DNA of 64,000 nucleotides from Fasciolopsis buskii (Eukaryota; Platyhelminthes; Trematoda; Plagiorchiida; Fasciolidae), in the NCBI GenBank assembly GCA_008360955.1, contig LUCM01005137.1, positions 318,340 through 382,339 of the forward strand, in the 5' to 3' direction. Position 1 is the stretch's first letter. The number at the start of each line of letters is the position of its first letter. Positions 12,841 to 26,606 of this stretch are shown here, in pieces. A program made the position numbers and the translations under genes. The notes under the pieces are model-generated. The model saw only the letters and a program-made list of their open reading frames with translations. It was not told the DNA's origin and searched no databases.

Positions 12841-14902
12841 GCAAAAGAAAAGGGGATATGAACTTAAGGTCTGGTTGGGATAAGAAGAACGTGGCTGAGC
12901 TAATTTGTATTCTTATCTGTTTCGTGACTTATAAATAGAGTGTCTGTTGATGTTTTTCAGAACTACTGAGAGTAAACACCGAAAGCATGGTTAATGCTGC
13001 TGTTATAATCAGTATTTTCATCTATAGTGGTACTAAGCGCTACTTCAGTATGACAACGGTTCAACCCCGTCAGTATCAATGATCGAAATGAGGTTATTCA
13101 GTGGGGCACAGTTAGAAATCGTTAAATTGTTTTCTATACTGAGGGCGAATTCCAAACGGAAGCTTTTTCCTTTGGCTAGCAGGTTGTGGTTTGTTTTGCA
13201 TTCAGAAGTGGCGTAGTCGTTAATTCGGCCTTCCAGATCGGATGAGCACTTGGGGTTTTTACTGGCACCTAGGAAGAGGGATAGAGGACCCCAGATACTT
13301 GTAGGTAATGCACAAGCAAATTCTGTCGCTCAGGCGAACGGCAAGCTATGGCTACATAAATAGGAAAAAACTTCGTTTAAATTTGGTGCCAGATTTTTGT
13401 GACGCAGACATCACAAGCCGCACACTGTGCATTACGGCCTAATTTTGCACTGTGAGCATATTGCCAGTATCTGAGTTCTGATCATCTTTTTACTCTATTG
13501 AGCTGGTTTTTCCAATCCAGCTCTAACTGATATACAGAAATTCCCGTCTCTCGCCAAAGTACAATTAGTATTTTCCAAAGTTAGAAAAATAAAGATTTAT
13601 CATCACAGCCTTGTAATCCCTAATAGATTCCATGCTCATTGGACTAAGTGGGAACGTAAACCACATTGTTATTCTTTGGGTTGGGTCTCCAAATGTGCGG
13701 CATGCATTGCAGGGATAAGTTTGGAACATTGGGAACCGTCTTCTTCTGTTTGCTGGCTAGTGGATTATTTTAGATATAAAAACAAGAGAAAAGTTTATGG
13801 CACAGATGAAGACGTAAGCAGACCTGAATAACAAGACATAGTCAGCTGCTGCCCGACGAACGACGATGATACTCGTTCTGCATGCCACTTCAATTCCTTT
13901 CAATTCACATGACTGCAGATGAGGGTGTGCATTGTTTTGTTCCAATTACATAAATCAGAGACCTCATTAGCTCCAGTTGTTCCCGTTAATCTGACTGTAC
14001 AACATCCACACTGTCATTGGCAATCCACCTGTGATCGGTTTTGCATGCACCCGACTAAATTAGACGCCGTACAATCTCTAATTTATGCTATTTCTTCAGG
14101 GAGGAAGATCCATGACGGCTTCCTGTCATTCCAATGGTCGTTGTCACATGTTATTTCCCTGTGCACGCGAATGAACTGCAAGGGAAAGCAGAATTTAAAT
14201 GCTGAAATCTAAGGATGAGACACATCAAAGAATATTTCGCCTAATCGGTACACATTGGAAAACATCCACGAACTGACTCCATAAGGAGTCAATGGGGCAT
14301 AGCGGTATCACGGGCGACTTTAACTTGGCGACATTTCTGTTACTTACACTAATCTCGCACCATGCAATTTTTGCAATAAAAGCATTCTGGGTTATATGCC
14401 AATGAATGATCCAGTGTTATATTTCTGCCCATGATTGTGTGTCTGCATGCCTGGGTCTCCATGTTCGTTGTTCGCCTGATGTGAGTGGGCGGATAGGGTT
14501 TAGGTCCCACTTGGTCACGTGATCAGTGTCCCTTATAGTAGCGTCCAATGTGGTTCCCACTTGAATACGGTTATTACGGTGATTAATCCGGCAAGTCGAT
14601 AGTGCAGTCCGCAAGGCTGATTTTTAAGCCACGTTGTTTCGATGGGCGCAAACAGACTGGGTGTTAATTGGTGTACAGCCGATTTGTGTCCCCGAAAACC
14701 CGTTTTGCAGAATATTTGCATTGGAGTAATCAACTTCGTATCAGTCGATTATTACAAGATAGGTGATGATAGGGTCTCAACTTAGGTTTTCGACCACTCT
14801 ACTGGTTCACTTGTAAACTGTAATTCCCAGTAGAATATTTGCCTAACTCATATAGGATTTATTGCGCACTCTTCCATTTTGCCCCCGTAAGCTGTCAAAG
14901 TG

Positions 14903-14963
14903 AAGGCACTCAAGCAGTCAAAATCACGCCATTTCACCCTGGAATCCGCGGATTCGAATCCTC
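14903..14963 (+). repeat. tRNA-like promoter boxes, possible SINE head
   Basis: GGATTCGAATCC at 14950-14961 fits an RNA polymerase III B box, and GGCACTCAAGCAGTCAAAA, ending about 30 bases earlier, resembles an A box. No full tRNA cloverleaf can be drawn, so a decayed tRNA-derived SINE is more likely than a tRNA gene. Confidence 0.3.
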
Positions 14964-16714
14964 TCAATGCCGATCAATTTCACCAAGTTGCAGTATTCCG
15001 TTAAACAAAGCCACTTTCCTGAAGAACGATCCAGATTTCTGTTTTATCACTGAAGGACGTGAAGAGCAGATTTTTAAATGAGAAGAATGTCAACTTTTAA
15101 GACAACAGCGTCTGCATACCTTTATGCAGTTAACAGCAAAAGTGTAGATCAGTCCATGTCTGGGTGATTCAGATTAGTGTTGCTCGAATCTACTTTTCAT
15201 GATGGCATTGCCTGACGTATCCCTGTTAGTCTCTCGTTCAAGGTATTCGAGTGTTGTAATGGTAGTTTCGATCGGGAGCTTAAACAGGTTCGTACCAACA
15301 ACTAATTTTACTGTCCTTGAAGCACAGTATATTTTCGTGGAGGAAGAACAGACCATCGGAATTAAGTGAGATAGAAAGGAAGCATGGGGAATTGATAAGC
15401 GGAAAACGTCATTGAATTACAAACAGTTATACTGGATAACAAACACGTTACCCGGCTTCTATTATTCTTCTGGGTTTTAGTCACCTTTTGTCATTTCCGT
15501 GTTAATTTCTTTGGCACTATCAAGAAGTTTGATATGCACTTCGAAATAGAATAGCTGACATGATGGTTAGACTAGCACAGAGATGCATATGTATCAAGAA
15601 AATAGCATCTGAAGGAATTACTGAATAATGGATGGATTGCGACGGAACTAGAGAAACTGTTTTCCTCTCTAACACAACTCACTTTATCAACGGGATTCGT
15701 ATACGATCTTCTGAATTACAGGTTCTCCCACGTTCATTGCAACTGATACGTTAGCAGAACTGAGGTGCCTGCAAACATATGAGGCTCCAGATCACAGTGT
15801 TTTCCACCTTATCGTTCGCAAAGACTTTAAGGTATTCAAACCGAAAAGAATCTCTGGACTATATAATAGAGGAATAGTATTTTGCAGATAACTGCATCTC
15901 AATAATTGTCAACCCAAAGCCAAAAAGGAAGTCGACTGCTGCCGACCACTGTTTGCGTGCATATCCTGTTACAGATATCCAGAAAGCTTCTTCTTCCCCA
16001 CAAAAAAGCATTCATTGATTTCTTTGATCCACAGCAGTCTGTCTATCATGAAGAGCGTCCCATCTTAGTTGCACTTGTTCGATTAATCATCTCAACCCTA
16101 TCTTCACTCGACAGCATTAGTGAGACATTTCACTTGTGTTCTGTAAACCACAGCAATGTTTTAAATGCCGAATTTTCTTCACTCGCTAAAAGACTTCGAT
16201 TTAATGAGTCCATTAATAGCACCTGCAGAGAACTATTCAACAGATAGAATCTAGTTTTCTGGCTAATTAGTAAAGAATCTATTTCTAATTCTGCACATTT
16301 TGTCTTAATTCAAGATGTTTTCTTTCCCAATTTCTTTAGCCCTTTATATGCTCGGTCTACCCATTACTGTGAGCAGCATACTGATGGATTACACTGATGG
16401 CAAAATCTTCCGTTGTTAATTTGATGCCTAATCCTACTTTTGCTCTATCTTCCGTTTTTCAATGGTTTTCTGTGTCTGAGCTCTCTCAACTCAATCTTTT
16501 TATTTTAAGATGTCCATTTGACCTCGTTGGAAGGTAGGCGTTTCTCTTTTTCTCTTCATCACGATGGATGGATCCGCGTAGTAGTTCTGGGTCACCATTT
16601 CACAAGGTCTTACATGGTCCCAGTCTTTCTTAAAGATTCAACGGCGGTACTCCTGTGTCCCACACTTTCAATCATTCAAGGTGCCCGAAACGTGAAAGTT
16701 TGGCATAGTTAAGT

Positions 16715-16744
16715 GCAGTAGTAGCAGCAGTAGTAGTAGTAGTA
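16715..16744. repeat. (AGT/AGC)n microsatellite
   Basis: About ten trinucleotide units, AGT with two AGC interruptions. Confidence 0.85.
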
Positions 16745-19700
16745 ATTACTTCTCTTGATTGTGAAGACTAAGTAGTTTCAGGCAGGACAGCTAAAATTAT
16801 ATCACGATCCGGCGATATATCATGTTTGTGTTGAATAAGGGCATTATTGGCAAGTATTTTATATTTTGTGCTAAAATGTCTCCAAGTATTTACCTGACAT
16901 CATCTATCCATTCAACAGGCAATTCACAGTATGCATTGGAAATCCAAACATCCTAATATCCAAGCAACAACTTATAGGTTATCTGTCATTTTATCTTTCT
17001 GGATTGCTGGGTAATCAATCTCTCTTGAGTGACGAACTCACGAACCACTTGTTTCATCACAACATTAGTTATAAGGCATTTTTTCTGTTGTCTCTAAAGA
17101 TGGCATAATGCTGGCGAAATCGCTATCTAAAGTTCAGTGTATAAACAATCACCAAGCACTGTGCCGAAAGTTCATCCTTCGCTATGATCAAAGCCGCTTT
17201 TTGACCTGATTTAGCTTGCATTTTAACTTCTGTACTGCAAGTAACTATTTTTTATGGGCATAGAAGGCTGAATTAACATGATTGATCAGATTCGTCAAAA
17301 TTTTTATTCAGGAATAATTCAAAACAAAGGAAGTAAAAATTGGTTGTTGAAATAAGAACACGGATGATGTTTTCCCCCCAGTTATACCCATCTCTAAACC
17401 AGAGTCGAGAACCAACAGTTTATCGGTTTGATGATGTCTTAGTCCTTCGAGAAATTTCCAACTGCGTTTTTAAAAGTTCCATGCTATAAATCGCTCACCT
17501 GCGGCAAAATATCAGAAACTATAGGCGAATTTAACTGACAGCGGCAGCTTCGTTTTGCCACATCGTTCGCTTAATTGCCTAGTGGATGCCAGAAACTGGA
17601 TTGACCATTGCCGTGGTTAAAATTTCCATACTGACTTAGCGCATGCCCGAGTGAGCAATCAATGTCTTTACTGTTTATTACCGCCTTCGTATTCAGACAT
17701 TTGCAGCTGAGTCGTTTAGCCAGTCGACGTCATTCATCGAACTTTTGTTTACTGATCCTCGTCGGTCTTGGTGCGATTTGGCTAAATTTGGATGTGAACA
17801 TTTTCTTGGAACTTCCGAACTGGTAACAAACATATGAACGAAAATTTACTTTTGAAATCCTGCGGTCCAACTCTGGTTGCTACGATAGTCACAGTCAAAT
17901 GGTAATTTGTGTAGAGCAGCTATTAATTGAAGGTGAAAAATACTGGAACCTGCTCGTTTCTCGTCACATAAATGGCAAACAGGATTTCCATTGATTAATT
18001 TCTTTCAAATCTGACCATGCTTTCAGTACGCAGTTTATTTGCAACTGCGTTCTTTTAGTGATAAAATCATGGGTCCCGTTAAATGTCGGGGACAACTTGT
18101 GCCGCAGTTCTACCTACGCAGCAAATTTAAATTGACTACGCATTTGCTCAACTGCAGAATAAAGAACGGAATTAGGGAATGCCTTTCTTATTTTTTTCAC
18201 AGTTCAGTGGCAAATGTTTAAATGGGAAACCATTATTTTTTCATGGAACCATCTAAAACTGCAATTAATTGACCAGTAACTTTGAAATTGTTCGATCCTT
18301 TCGTATTCATTCCAGCTTAAACTACTTAATGGAAACTCCTCCAGATAATTAGAATCACATGATCAAAAACTGATAACATGCGCGAACAAAGCGGGTGCGC
18401 AAATACGAACACCTGCATTGAGAAAATCTATTGGCTGGTCTCCATTCGCCTACCTCTTTGGGCTCCCCACTCCAACCATCTCCATTCGTCCTGCACAAAA
18501 AAGGGATCCCTTTGTTCACAGAAACACTTTTCATGTTGATAATCTAGATCAATTTACTTCCCAGGTGCACTGGTTGATTACATTAGGTTTCAAAGTTACG
18601 GGATATATTGGCAAATAAGCCAGTAATTTCTGTATTTGATTATTCTAAGGCGACATATCATACTGGGCTAGAATGGGTAAACTGAATGGTCGAAAATAAT
18701 TAAAAGCAGCGCTAAAATGACTTTGGGGCCATCCAAGATCTGCCTGAAAGATAGACAGTGGAGCAAGATGAATCGATACACTGCAGACGGCTAATAGGAA
18801 ATCCACTTCCATTCTACGTAACCAAGGCTGGACATTATCCACGGGTTCGAACTTGTCATTCCATTTTCTATGTGCACTTCTTCTTTGACGAGATATAAAT
18901 TCAGTACTGTTATAATCAAAAAAGGTTGCAGATTATCTACCATTCCCTAACTTAGTAACCAATTGTCGACAACTGATGAATTCAAGAACCGGTTCCTTCT
19001 ACGCTTACAGGAACCACGAAGTATCACCCATTTCTTCCCACTTGTTGGTACTCAGTGCAGAAGTGAAATCTCCAGTTTAATGTATGATGCATCAGTGACC
19101 ACCTAGCTGGAAGTCCATTCTGTGTGGTAGATAAAGTGATTTTATTAGTCTGACAGCCTTTTGATTATTCCTAGTCGGTGACTCCTAGACAGTAGGAATC
19201 CCAATGACGAACTAACGCAAACAGGTGGAGAAACTACATCCAAATAAGTTCGGAAGTCATTTTATGCAGCACCAAGAGGAAACAAATGTAAGTCTTCCGG
19301 CTTGATTTACGAGTGTAGCTGACTGATTTGTATGGAGAGGTGTTCGGGGCTATATGTCTGAATTTCCGATAGGTGATAGAATTGAATAGTATGTGCGACT
19401 AAACGAAAGACTCCTGGATATTCGCCCTGGTTTTGTGGTACATGGGAGCCTGTACTCGAGAAATTTTAACGTAGCTTATGTCCGTCGATTGAATGGCCCT
19501 CTGCTGAAATCGTATTATCAGCATCCTGCTAGCTCTGCTTTCTAGACGGTACGCTTGATGTATGAGTGCTGGCGCGTTTGATCGCGAGCGGTAAGGTTCG
19601 TTATATTCTCTGGTCTGTACAACCGATAGTGAAGTGGTTGCCGCTAGTATTGAGTTTGTCTGTCATAGAATATTTGATGTAAATGTTCTGTTTATTTCTC

Positions 19701-20134
19701 TAACCTAAGGCGGATAATATAAGGTAGTATGGGAAGTTGATTTTCACTCGTGTACGACTGAATTGAATACCGAAGATTCAATTAGGCCTGAGTTATATAA
19801 CCAATTAAATAGGTACCATTTTTGTAGAAAATCTACAGCCCGTTTCGCTCACAGATCCAATTCCATGTATTCTAAACTGGCATATTTTTTGTACCATCCT
19901 TTATACTGATTTGTCCACCTTCACTTTTGAACATTGTTCACGATCTTGTGATTCGATGCTCAGTTATTTTGTCTATATAAGAACGAAGGCGTAGTCCCAA
20001 CATCCTCTGCGTGAGCGCGCAACGAAACTGTGCCGGGTATGTTGTGCACGCCAAATTTTTATCTTCTCTACTTGAAATAAATCAACCTTATGTAGAGAGG
20101 TTTTGTTCTGCAATTCGCTGGTAAGTCTGCCACC

Positions 20135-20161
20135 ATATATATATATATATATATATATATA
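20135..20161. repeat. (AT)n microsatellite
   Basis: Twenty-seven bases of pure AT repeat. It creates the Tyr-Ile run in a spurious minus-strand open frame. Confidence 0.95.
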
Positions 20162-20299
20162 ATTCACCGGCTTTAAAACAATCATGGTTCCAGCGCAACC
20201 ACATATCAATGGAATTACTAAGAGGTGGAAAAACAATGAAACAAAAAAAGCCAACTGTTTTTGCGTTTTTACCGAACGAATTTTGCAAAGTATCGATTG

Positions 20300-20590
20300 T
20301 TTCGGGTTATTATCAAAAAAGATGAGTTCTACAGACAGGCCTTGCAGCATGAGAGCCACTGACTTCGGCTCTGAGCCAAAACTCTCGGCGTCTCTAACCA
20401 ACAACAAACCACATCTCTTGGGTCCCAAGCTGGATGGCATGAAGTACCAACCGAGGCCATGATGGAACAGTTTGATTCCATCCTTTGCCAATTACGTTTA
20501 TTTTGCATCGAGTGCTTATGGCGCAGAATGTCTACCCACTGTCGGTATTTTTCTGTTAACAATACCGTTTCACAACTTCCAAATGTCAAT
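20300..20590 (-). pseudogene. LINE reverse transcriptase C-terminal remnant
   Basis: The minus strand encodes CHPAWDPRDVVCCWLETPRV and then LAQSRSQWLSCCKACL. These correspond to the last residues of fluke RTE/CR1-type LINE proteins, which end with a LPGWGPRDP...WLET and a W.SCC block. Just upstream, KRNWQRM fits the preceding TWQRGMK motif. No upstream RT could be read without breaks. This is a 5'-truncated, decayed copy; the family is from recall. Confidence 0.65.
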
Positions 20591-20689
20591 GCGGCCTATC
20601 ACACAATAGCATATGGCAAACAAATGACCGGAAAAATTCCCCATTTTGGTTTGTGGTTTGGGCTGTAAAACAAGAAAATTTTTGCTAAC

Positions 20690-22839
20690 TGGACTTATCA
20701 ATATCTACAGATAAGGGCACGGAAAACTGGCTGGTAACTTTGTCGAATAACCCATTCCACAGACACCTGACGGCGCCAGTCGTCTGCTCGGATTCTTTCG
20801 TCTGACACGTGATTTCTTTTTCATGACCTGCTGTGACAGTAATAGATCTACTGTGTGGCCAACAGGTTTGTTGGCTTCTCCCGCCTAATTAAGTAGTTGC
20901 GTTACCTAAAAGAAAGCTAGATTCGAGAAAAGATCCCTACCGGAGAGGAAAGCGGGTTAACTTTCGATATGAAATTACTTTGAGAAAACCTAGTGGCAGG
21001 GAATCGAAACTGCTGTCATTTCCCGGTACACACCTTCGTCGCCAGATGAAATACACTTTCAGTGTTCTGTAGAGCTACGTGGCTATGATATATGTAATAA
21101 TTGCAGATAACAACTAACGCTGAATACACGACGAGGATGAAAGGTTTTCCTGATTGCCCGTTGCAACATCGGAAACTGCAAATACACAAGGACACCTAAG
21201 ACTTTCCACGGCACAAGCGCACACGCATACGCAAAAAGGAAGGAAAAGAATTTCAAAATCGAATCCGCAGACGCAGTAGGATGAGTAGTGATACTATAGA
21301 CTCACACAGAAAAATCCGAGGATTTCTAAGGAGAAATACTGTAAGCCGTTTTATACGAATACTGGAAACGAAAATGTATTACCGACTAACGTTTGCCTTG
21401 GTTACTTTAACATGCTTTCATATAGACTCGCAACACTTTCTACTTGGTCACTCGCAAAAATGGATTAATTAGTTTTTGTAGTAATTCCCCAGAGTTCTAA
21501 CAATCCATTTTTATCACTCGAATACGGTAAAACTGTGGGGCAAAGAGGTAATATAACGAAACGGCAGAAGATACGATGATGACAATAAAACAGCTGGAAT
21601 TCACAGTTGTGCATTATTCTCATAGTCTGATCCTATCTGGGACTAAGGGCAGAGCTGTGATTCAGCGGTTTAGGGAAAAGGAAAAGGCCATCATTCCGGT
21701 GGTCGGTCGTGAATAAATTTAGTCCTAGCTCATTGAATAAACGGCTGAGAGCAAGTAGCGGTAGTATCGAGGACCATTTGGATTTTTGCCTGACAAGCAT
21801 TCTCCCTGCAAACACCATAAGAGTGCGATATTAACAGTGACTTGTTTAGTATGGCCCATGAACTCAATATGCCTAGTTTCTTTTTTCATGTTCCACTAAC
21901 CCTTGTAAACAGCTCAGTTGAAAACCGGCTCATCTGGAACAGGCTTCTTGCCGTGCACATTGCGTTTGGTTGCCCAAAGCTAGAGGTGCATTCCGGTTAA
22001 AAATGGCTTACTCGGCCTTGAGCGACCGAGTATTACAACAGTCAGCAACGGACACAACCAAGTATGTGTTTGATCTTACGAGAGATATTTTGCACTATTC
22101 ACACTCAAAAAATCTATCTTCCACCGTGCGCAACCATTTTTTTTCTATGATGACTCATTTCATTCGCATTCCGATTTCACATTCTTGGATTCATCAGAAA
22201 ACTCCGATCGGGCTTACTGCTGGTGGTGCCCGTGTTCTCTTTCAACAAGCATTGAAATTCCACTCGATCCGTTTTCCCAGATGTTTTTTGTTACTAAAGT
22301 CCTTCTGAACTATCTTTGTTCAGTAACATAATACTGATGTGCATAAGAAAACAAATGTTTAGCTCGTACATCGTAGAACAGTGGTGCTCAAATGGATAAG
22401 GTCCGGGCGTTTAGAGGTGAATATCTTAGGTGCGAATCGTGGCACCGCCGGTTGACTTCCCCAGCTAGCAGCTCACTGTTGGCTACGGTCCCTTTCCTGA
22501 GATCATGTATGCTGTTCTTTCATCATTAAAGGAAATCCTTATCTAGTCCTTTAACGAAGTTTCATCTGCACCTTTTGAGGGTTCTGAAGTCACAGTTTTA
22601 GCTCTTACTGGAGTCGGTGTGGCTCTCAGTAAGAGGTTTTAAACCGCATTGCTTTACCAGATCCCAGTCATGGGCCCATTTTACGCAATGCAAACAAAGC
22701 GGTCGTCAGTAGATCAGAACCGAATGTATTTACGACTATATCAAGAAAGTGATGCACCATGTGATATGCTGTTTGAAGCTTTTGAAGATTGGAAAACATC
22801 ATAATCTGAGATAGTTATGCTGAGCAGGTGTTGCGGTTA
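20690..22839. other. no recognisable gene
   Basis: An open frame at 21970-22308 (112 codons, non-ATG start) is the longest. It has no motif I recognise. A tRNA-like segment at about 22.38 kb is listed separately. Confidence 0.45.
22383..22439 (+). repeat. tRNA-like promoter boxes, possible SINE head
   Basis: GGTGCTCAAATGGATAAGG resembles an A box and GGTGCGAATCG a B box, spaced as in a tRNA. The acceptor and anticodon stems do not form, so this reads as a degraded SINE head and not a working tRNA. Confidence 0.3.
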
Positions 22840-24050
22840 CAATCGAATGATCATTCGATTGTTCGTCATTTTAGGGTTTATACTTGCAGACTCAAACCCA
22901 TTTGGGAACAAGGACAATTTCTATCTTCTTGCGCAAAGGATTACGGAGTTACTTAGTGATTTTACCAGGATAAATCAGAGATCTACTGTCTTAGAAAGAT
23001 GCCCATTCAGGAGGCTATTTTGGTACCGATTCCTGTCGCTTAAAAAATAGATACAGGTGGCCGGCTTTGTGTTTTCACAAGTGCACACTTCAGACGTTGG
23101 AATCGTTGTTACCCGGTGGACCCATATTGATCACATCTCAACTGATTACTAGCAGTTGGGCTATTTGCATCATCGCCAGTCCTATCGGAGAATTATCTTC
23201 GATTCTCACCATGCATTGGTGTTTACTAAGCTGTTCAGCTGCTTTGGTGGGCACTTGGAACGTATGATGGAGACCAGGTCACATTACATTTATCTCTGCG
23301 ACTCGATTGATCTGCCAGTATTCCTAAAGACGTTAGCTGAAAAGCAAGAATTTTCCAAATCTAATATTATCAAGGAGCATTAGTACTTGAGCGATGATAT
23401 CATGCATTCTGCCAGCTCAGTAAAGTATGGCCTGATGGGGCAGGCTTTGAAGGATTTCAGTCCGTCCTCTTCGAAGCACGTTTCACCACCATAAGTGGAC
23501 TCACAACAGCCTACGTAAGGATCAAGAAATTCGTTGGCCTCAACGAACATCAGATTTAGAGCTTGCTACCGCCACGGAAAATTCCTTTATTCCGGGTTAC
23601 AGATAGGAAAGTATTAGGTTTTGGCAAAAAGATTTCTGAAGCTGACTTTTGCTTGCTCGCAGTATACAGTGACTAGCTGTAAATTGGGCGGAGCACTTTA
23701 AAGCACAGTCTAGCTGGCACCAGCATCACCCCCCTTTAGCTATTTGGGCAAGCGTCCTGTGACATTTTAACAGATTCAGCTCCTGTGGAGGAGATCTGCA
23801 CGGAAATCCAAGAGTTAGGACTTCATAAATCGCCGGAATTTGGTAATCTTTCTCCGGCTTTACTTAAAAATGGTGGAGTGGAAGTGAACAGGTAAAAGAT
23901 GCTTTCCTCTGGCAGTTTTGGTATTACGCAAAAGTCCATCTTTGAGGAAGAGTAGATTGTTGTCTCCATCTTAAAGAAAAACACGTAGTGAATGCACTAA
24001 CCAGAGAGGTACTAGCAAATCGCGATAGTTTCAAGGCTACTAAGGCCTGT
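22840..24050 (+). pseudogene. decayed LINE: endonuclease end to start of reverse transcriptase
   Basis: The endonuclease part shows WTHIDHIS at about 23115-23140 and FDSHHALV at about 23200-23220, equivalent to the TQIDHI and DSDHALV catalytic blocks of exo-endo-phosphatase-type LINE endonucleases. Further on, NWAEHFKAQSSWHQ (about 23680) starts the linker to the RT. It is followed, after a frameshift, by SAPVEEICTEIQELGLHKSP and NLSPALLKNGG, and then an IVVSILKKN block with the NQRGTS form of the NHRGIS motif (about 23950-24010). Multiple stops and at least two frameshifts make it dead. It is cut off at the foldback-related repeat that follows. Confidence 0.75.
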
Positions 24051-24184
24051 GAGTTTTCAAAAATGTAAATCAAGTTTGAAGAACAAACCTGCAGGTTGCA
24101 TTTTGAAATAGTCGTGGATGCGTTGATCGAATCTTCACACTTCGATGGTTGTTATTTGTTACTTTCCAAAGACCAATAACTACT

Positions 24185-24605
24185 GCGTTCCTCGAAAATT
24201 CCCATTCAGCGCATTGAGAAAACACAAGTTGGCGAACAAACTTGTTTTCAATGATTCGTACTCATGCCATTACATTACTATAAATTTGGAAATATTTTCT
24301 TTAGGAACAATTAAGTCGCAGTCACAGTCGTTTCACATCTAGCACAGACCAACGACTCCGTGAATGTGATGCAAGCTTTCCGTACCCTGTATAAAGTCGG
24401 AGGTCAACAATCCGAGTTGGCAAAGTGTCGCCTCTTAAGCATTGCGGAAGCTGTCACGATCCGTCTTCACAATCTTCTGCCGTGTTCTCAAAGCAATTTT
24501 TGGTTGCGCTTCAACTCCCCTGGCCCATCCTCCGTCCCACTGTAAAGCCTAGAAAACAAACAATTAAAAAACACATTCTTAAGTATGCATGTAAAATCGC
24601 AAATT
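24185..24605 (+). mobile_element. rearranged copy of the foldback element
   Basis: Bases 24185-24306 match the outer left arm of the element at 51 kb, sharing for example TGATTCGTACTCATGCCATT. Bases 24457-24605 match its right arm read from the inside outwards, sharing TGGTTGCGCTTCAACTCCC. About 150 bases between the two blocks are interior sequence not present in either visible arm. The inner left arm is missing, so this is a deletion derivative or a shorter relative. It directly follows a LINE remnant. Confidence 0.7.
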
Positions 24606-26606
24606 CTTGTCCCAAGACACTTGTACAGCCTTTCAATCCATCGATCGGTCTAGATTAAGGCACAGATTTTGAGGAATGGTGAAATTCAAAAACATGGGTT
24701 GGTCTTCAGAAAGTCTCTGTTTCATACATCAGGTCGGGTTAAGGTTTATAGCATGTTTACGCCACACTTAGTCTTCTCCGGTGGAGTGTGAAAAGATTGA
24801 CTTGTCCTAATTTGTTACAAATTTCTCATTGATGTTCAACAGCTAGTTAATATATCGGAACAAAATGTATTTCGGATTACATCAAAGGAACGATGCACTA
24901 TGCGACATGTTATTTAAAGATTTTGAAATATGGTGAATAGTGTGTTCGTGAATGTTTGTAGTGAGCCGGTGTTTTGTTTACCTTGTATAACTTTTTTCAA
25001 GGTAGATTTGCAATCGATGGTAAGCGATCCTCAAGCAGATCAGCAAGTGCTGAACCGTCCAAAAATTGAAGAATCTTGTGTGCATCTTCAGATTGCTAGA
25101 CTGTCAAGAGTCTGTGCTTGCACCCGTTCTTTGTAGTGGTCGGTTGTCGGTAGTCAATAGCATTTAATATCTCAGGAGTCTGTTTGTCATTGATAAAGAC
25201 ACTGGGATGGAGATCAAAACAAAAATTACGAAAAGCAGATCAGGTTCCGCAGACCTTCGACATTTTTGTCATTCCCATTGTTTCGAAATGCCAAAAGGGA
25301 GAAAATACGTCTGCTCTACTTCCGCCACAAATTCAAAATTTATTCGCGACCGCAGCTTGTCCCCACTAACACTAGTGGAAAAACCCAAGTCCAGCGGACG
25401 AAAAGTTGATTTATTAATCAAAAGTAAATGACTTGTGTTAGCAGCTGATTGATTCTTCTGCCGACTAATTCGGTCCCTCAGCGCTCATTGGTTTTGTCAT
25501 GTAAAATTTCCGCTCAGATTGTTGATTGGGGGAATCAGCAGCTGACTTGATTTCGGACCCGGTTTGTGGTTACGGTCATACAGTTTCCACTATCCATACA
25601 CACACAACGTCAGAATATTGCTCAAGGGAAACATATAATGCTACAGCTTGTAGTGATCATTACGGTTTCCAGTCGTGACTTCTCCCCGCGCTTAAAGTGA
25701 CTAGCAACTTTCTGTGTTTGACTACCGATGTCTCCGAGACATCGCTGGAGTCCGGTGGGAACATCGAATGAGCACTGCTGAGGTGTGTTGTCCCGTGTTG
25801 AATACTGAGTTTTCCCTCACCAAGGTAATTGCTGTTCATCACATTTGATGACTTGGACAGTTTTTCTGCATGCCTATCCGTCGTATGCAATTTTGTGCTC
25901 TTTTCGCATTTGCTGGTCAAATTTAGGGGAAACGATGCGACGGCCAGGTCCTAAATCAGTCTAAAGATGTGAAGAAGTGAGTTTCGGTTTTGAAGTCTGT
26001 TGGTGTTTCTCACTTTCCTGATTAGGCCCCGAGATTATGGAATGTTGTTTGTTGATGAACAAACCAAGTGGATGAATCAAAACCACAATGGCTGACGCCT
26101 TTTTGTATGGCCTGTACGTTGAACTCCTATTTCATAAAGAAACGCTGAAAACCAAAAAACGAACAAAATTTCTTCTTTTTTCCTCTAATGCCTGTTCTCA
26201 GCATAATTTTATTTTGTTGTTACTACGCTGGCAAACAAGTGTGAAAATTTTGAATGTAAATCACATGCTACCTAGCCTGTATTTTATGAAACGAATGCTT
26301 GTGAAATTACTAGTTCTTAGGGAAATTCCAACAATCGTTGGTTGATGTTTCCATCAGTAAAGATTATATTTAACATTTTGTGAGATTCCAAATAATTTGG
26401 AAACCTAGTGTTGATTTAAATCCTAGGTCTAAAAATATTTGCTAATGGTAAGGGATCAATGAGTGTGCAATTCGCTGAAGTATTTTGGTTGATAATACAC
26501 CGTTTAAAATCTGGTATTCACTAACATTTCATTGTGTGGACATAATATCCCTAGCAATCACCTTTTGCAACCGATTTCAGTGGTATAGTCAAAGTACCGG
26601 AGTTTC
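24606..26606. other. no recognisable gene
   Basis: Short open frames only. A Ser-rich minus-strand frame at 25660-25920 (86 codons) looks mildly coding-like but has no identifiable relation. Confidence 0.45.

Larger units (their letters stand above)
12850..20134. other. no recognisable gene
   Basis: Mostly featureless AT-rich sequence. Open frames at 14417-14733 (minus) and 15906-16247 (plus, about 113 codons) are the longest, but neither shows motifs I can name. The tRNA-like segment at about 14.9 kb and the AGT repeat at 16.7 kb are listed separately. Confidence 0.45.

Noticed and set aside
19973..20491. 172-codon minus-strand frame with a Tyr-Ile run
   Set aside because: The Tyr-Ile run is the AT microsatellite in translation. 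The part above it overlaps the LINE C-terminus in another frame.
22378..22455. tRNA gene
   Set aside because: A-box- and B-box-like sequences are present but the stems do not fold into a cloverleaf.
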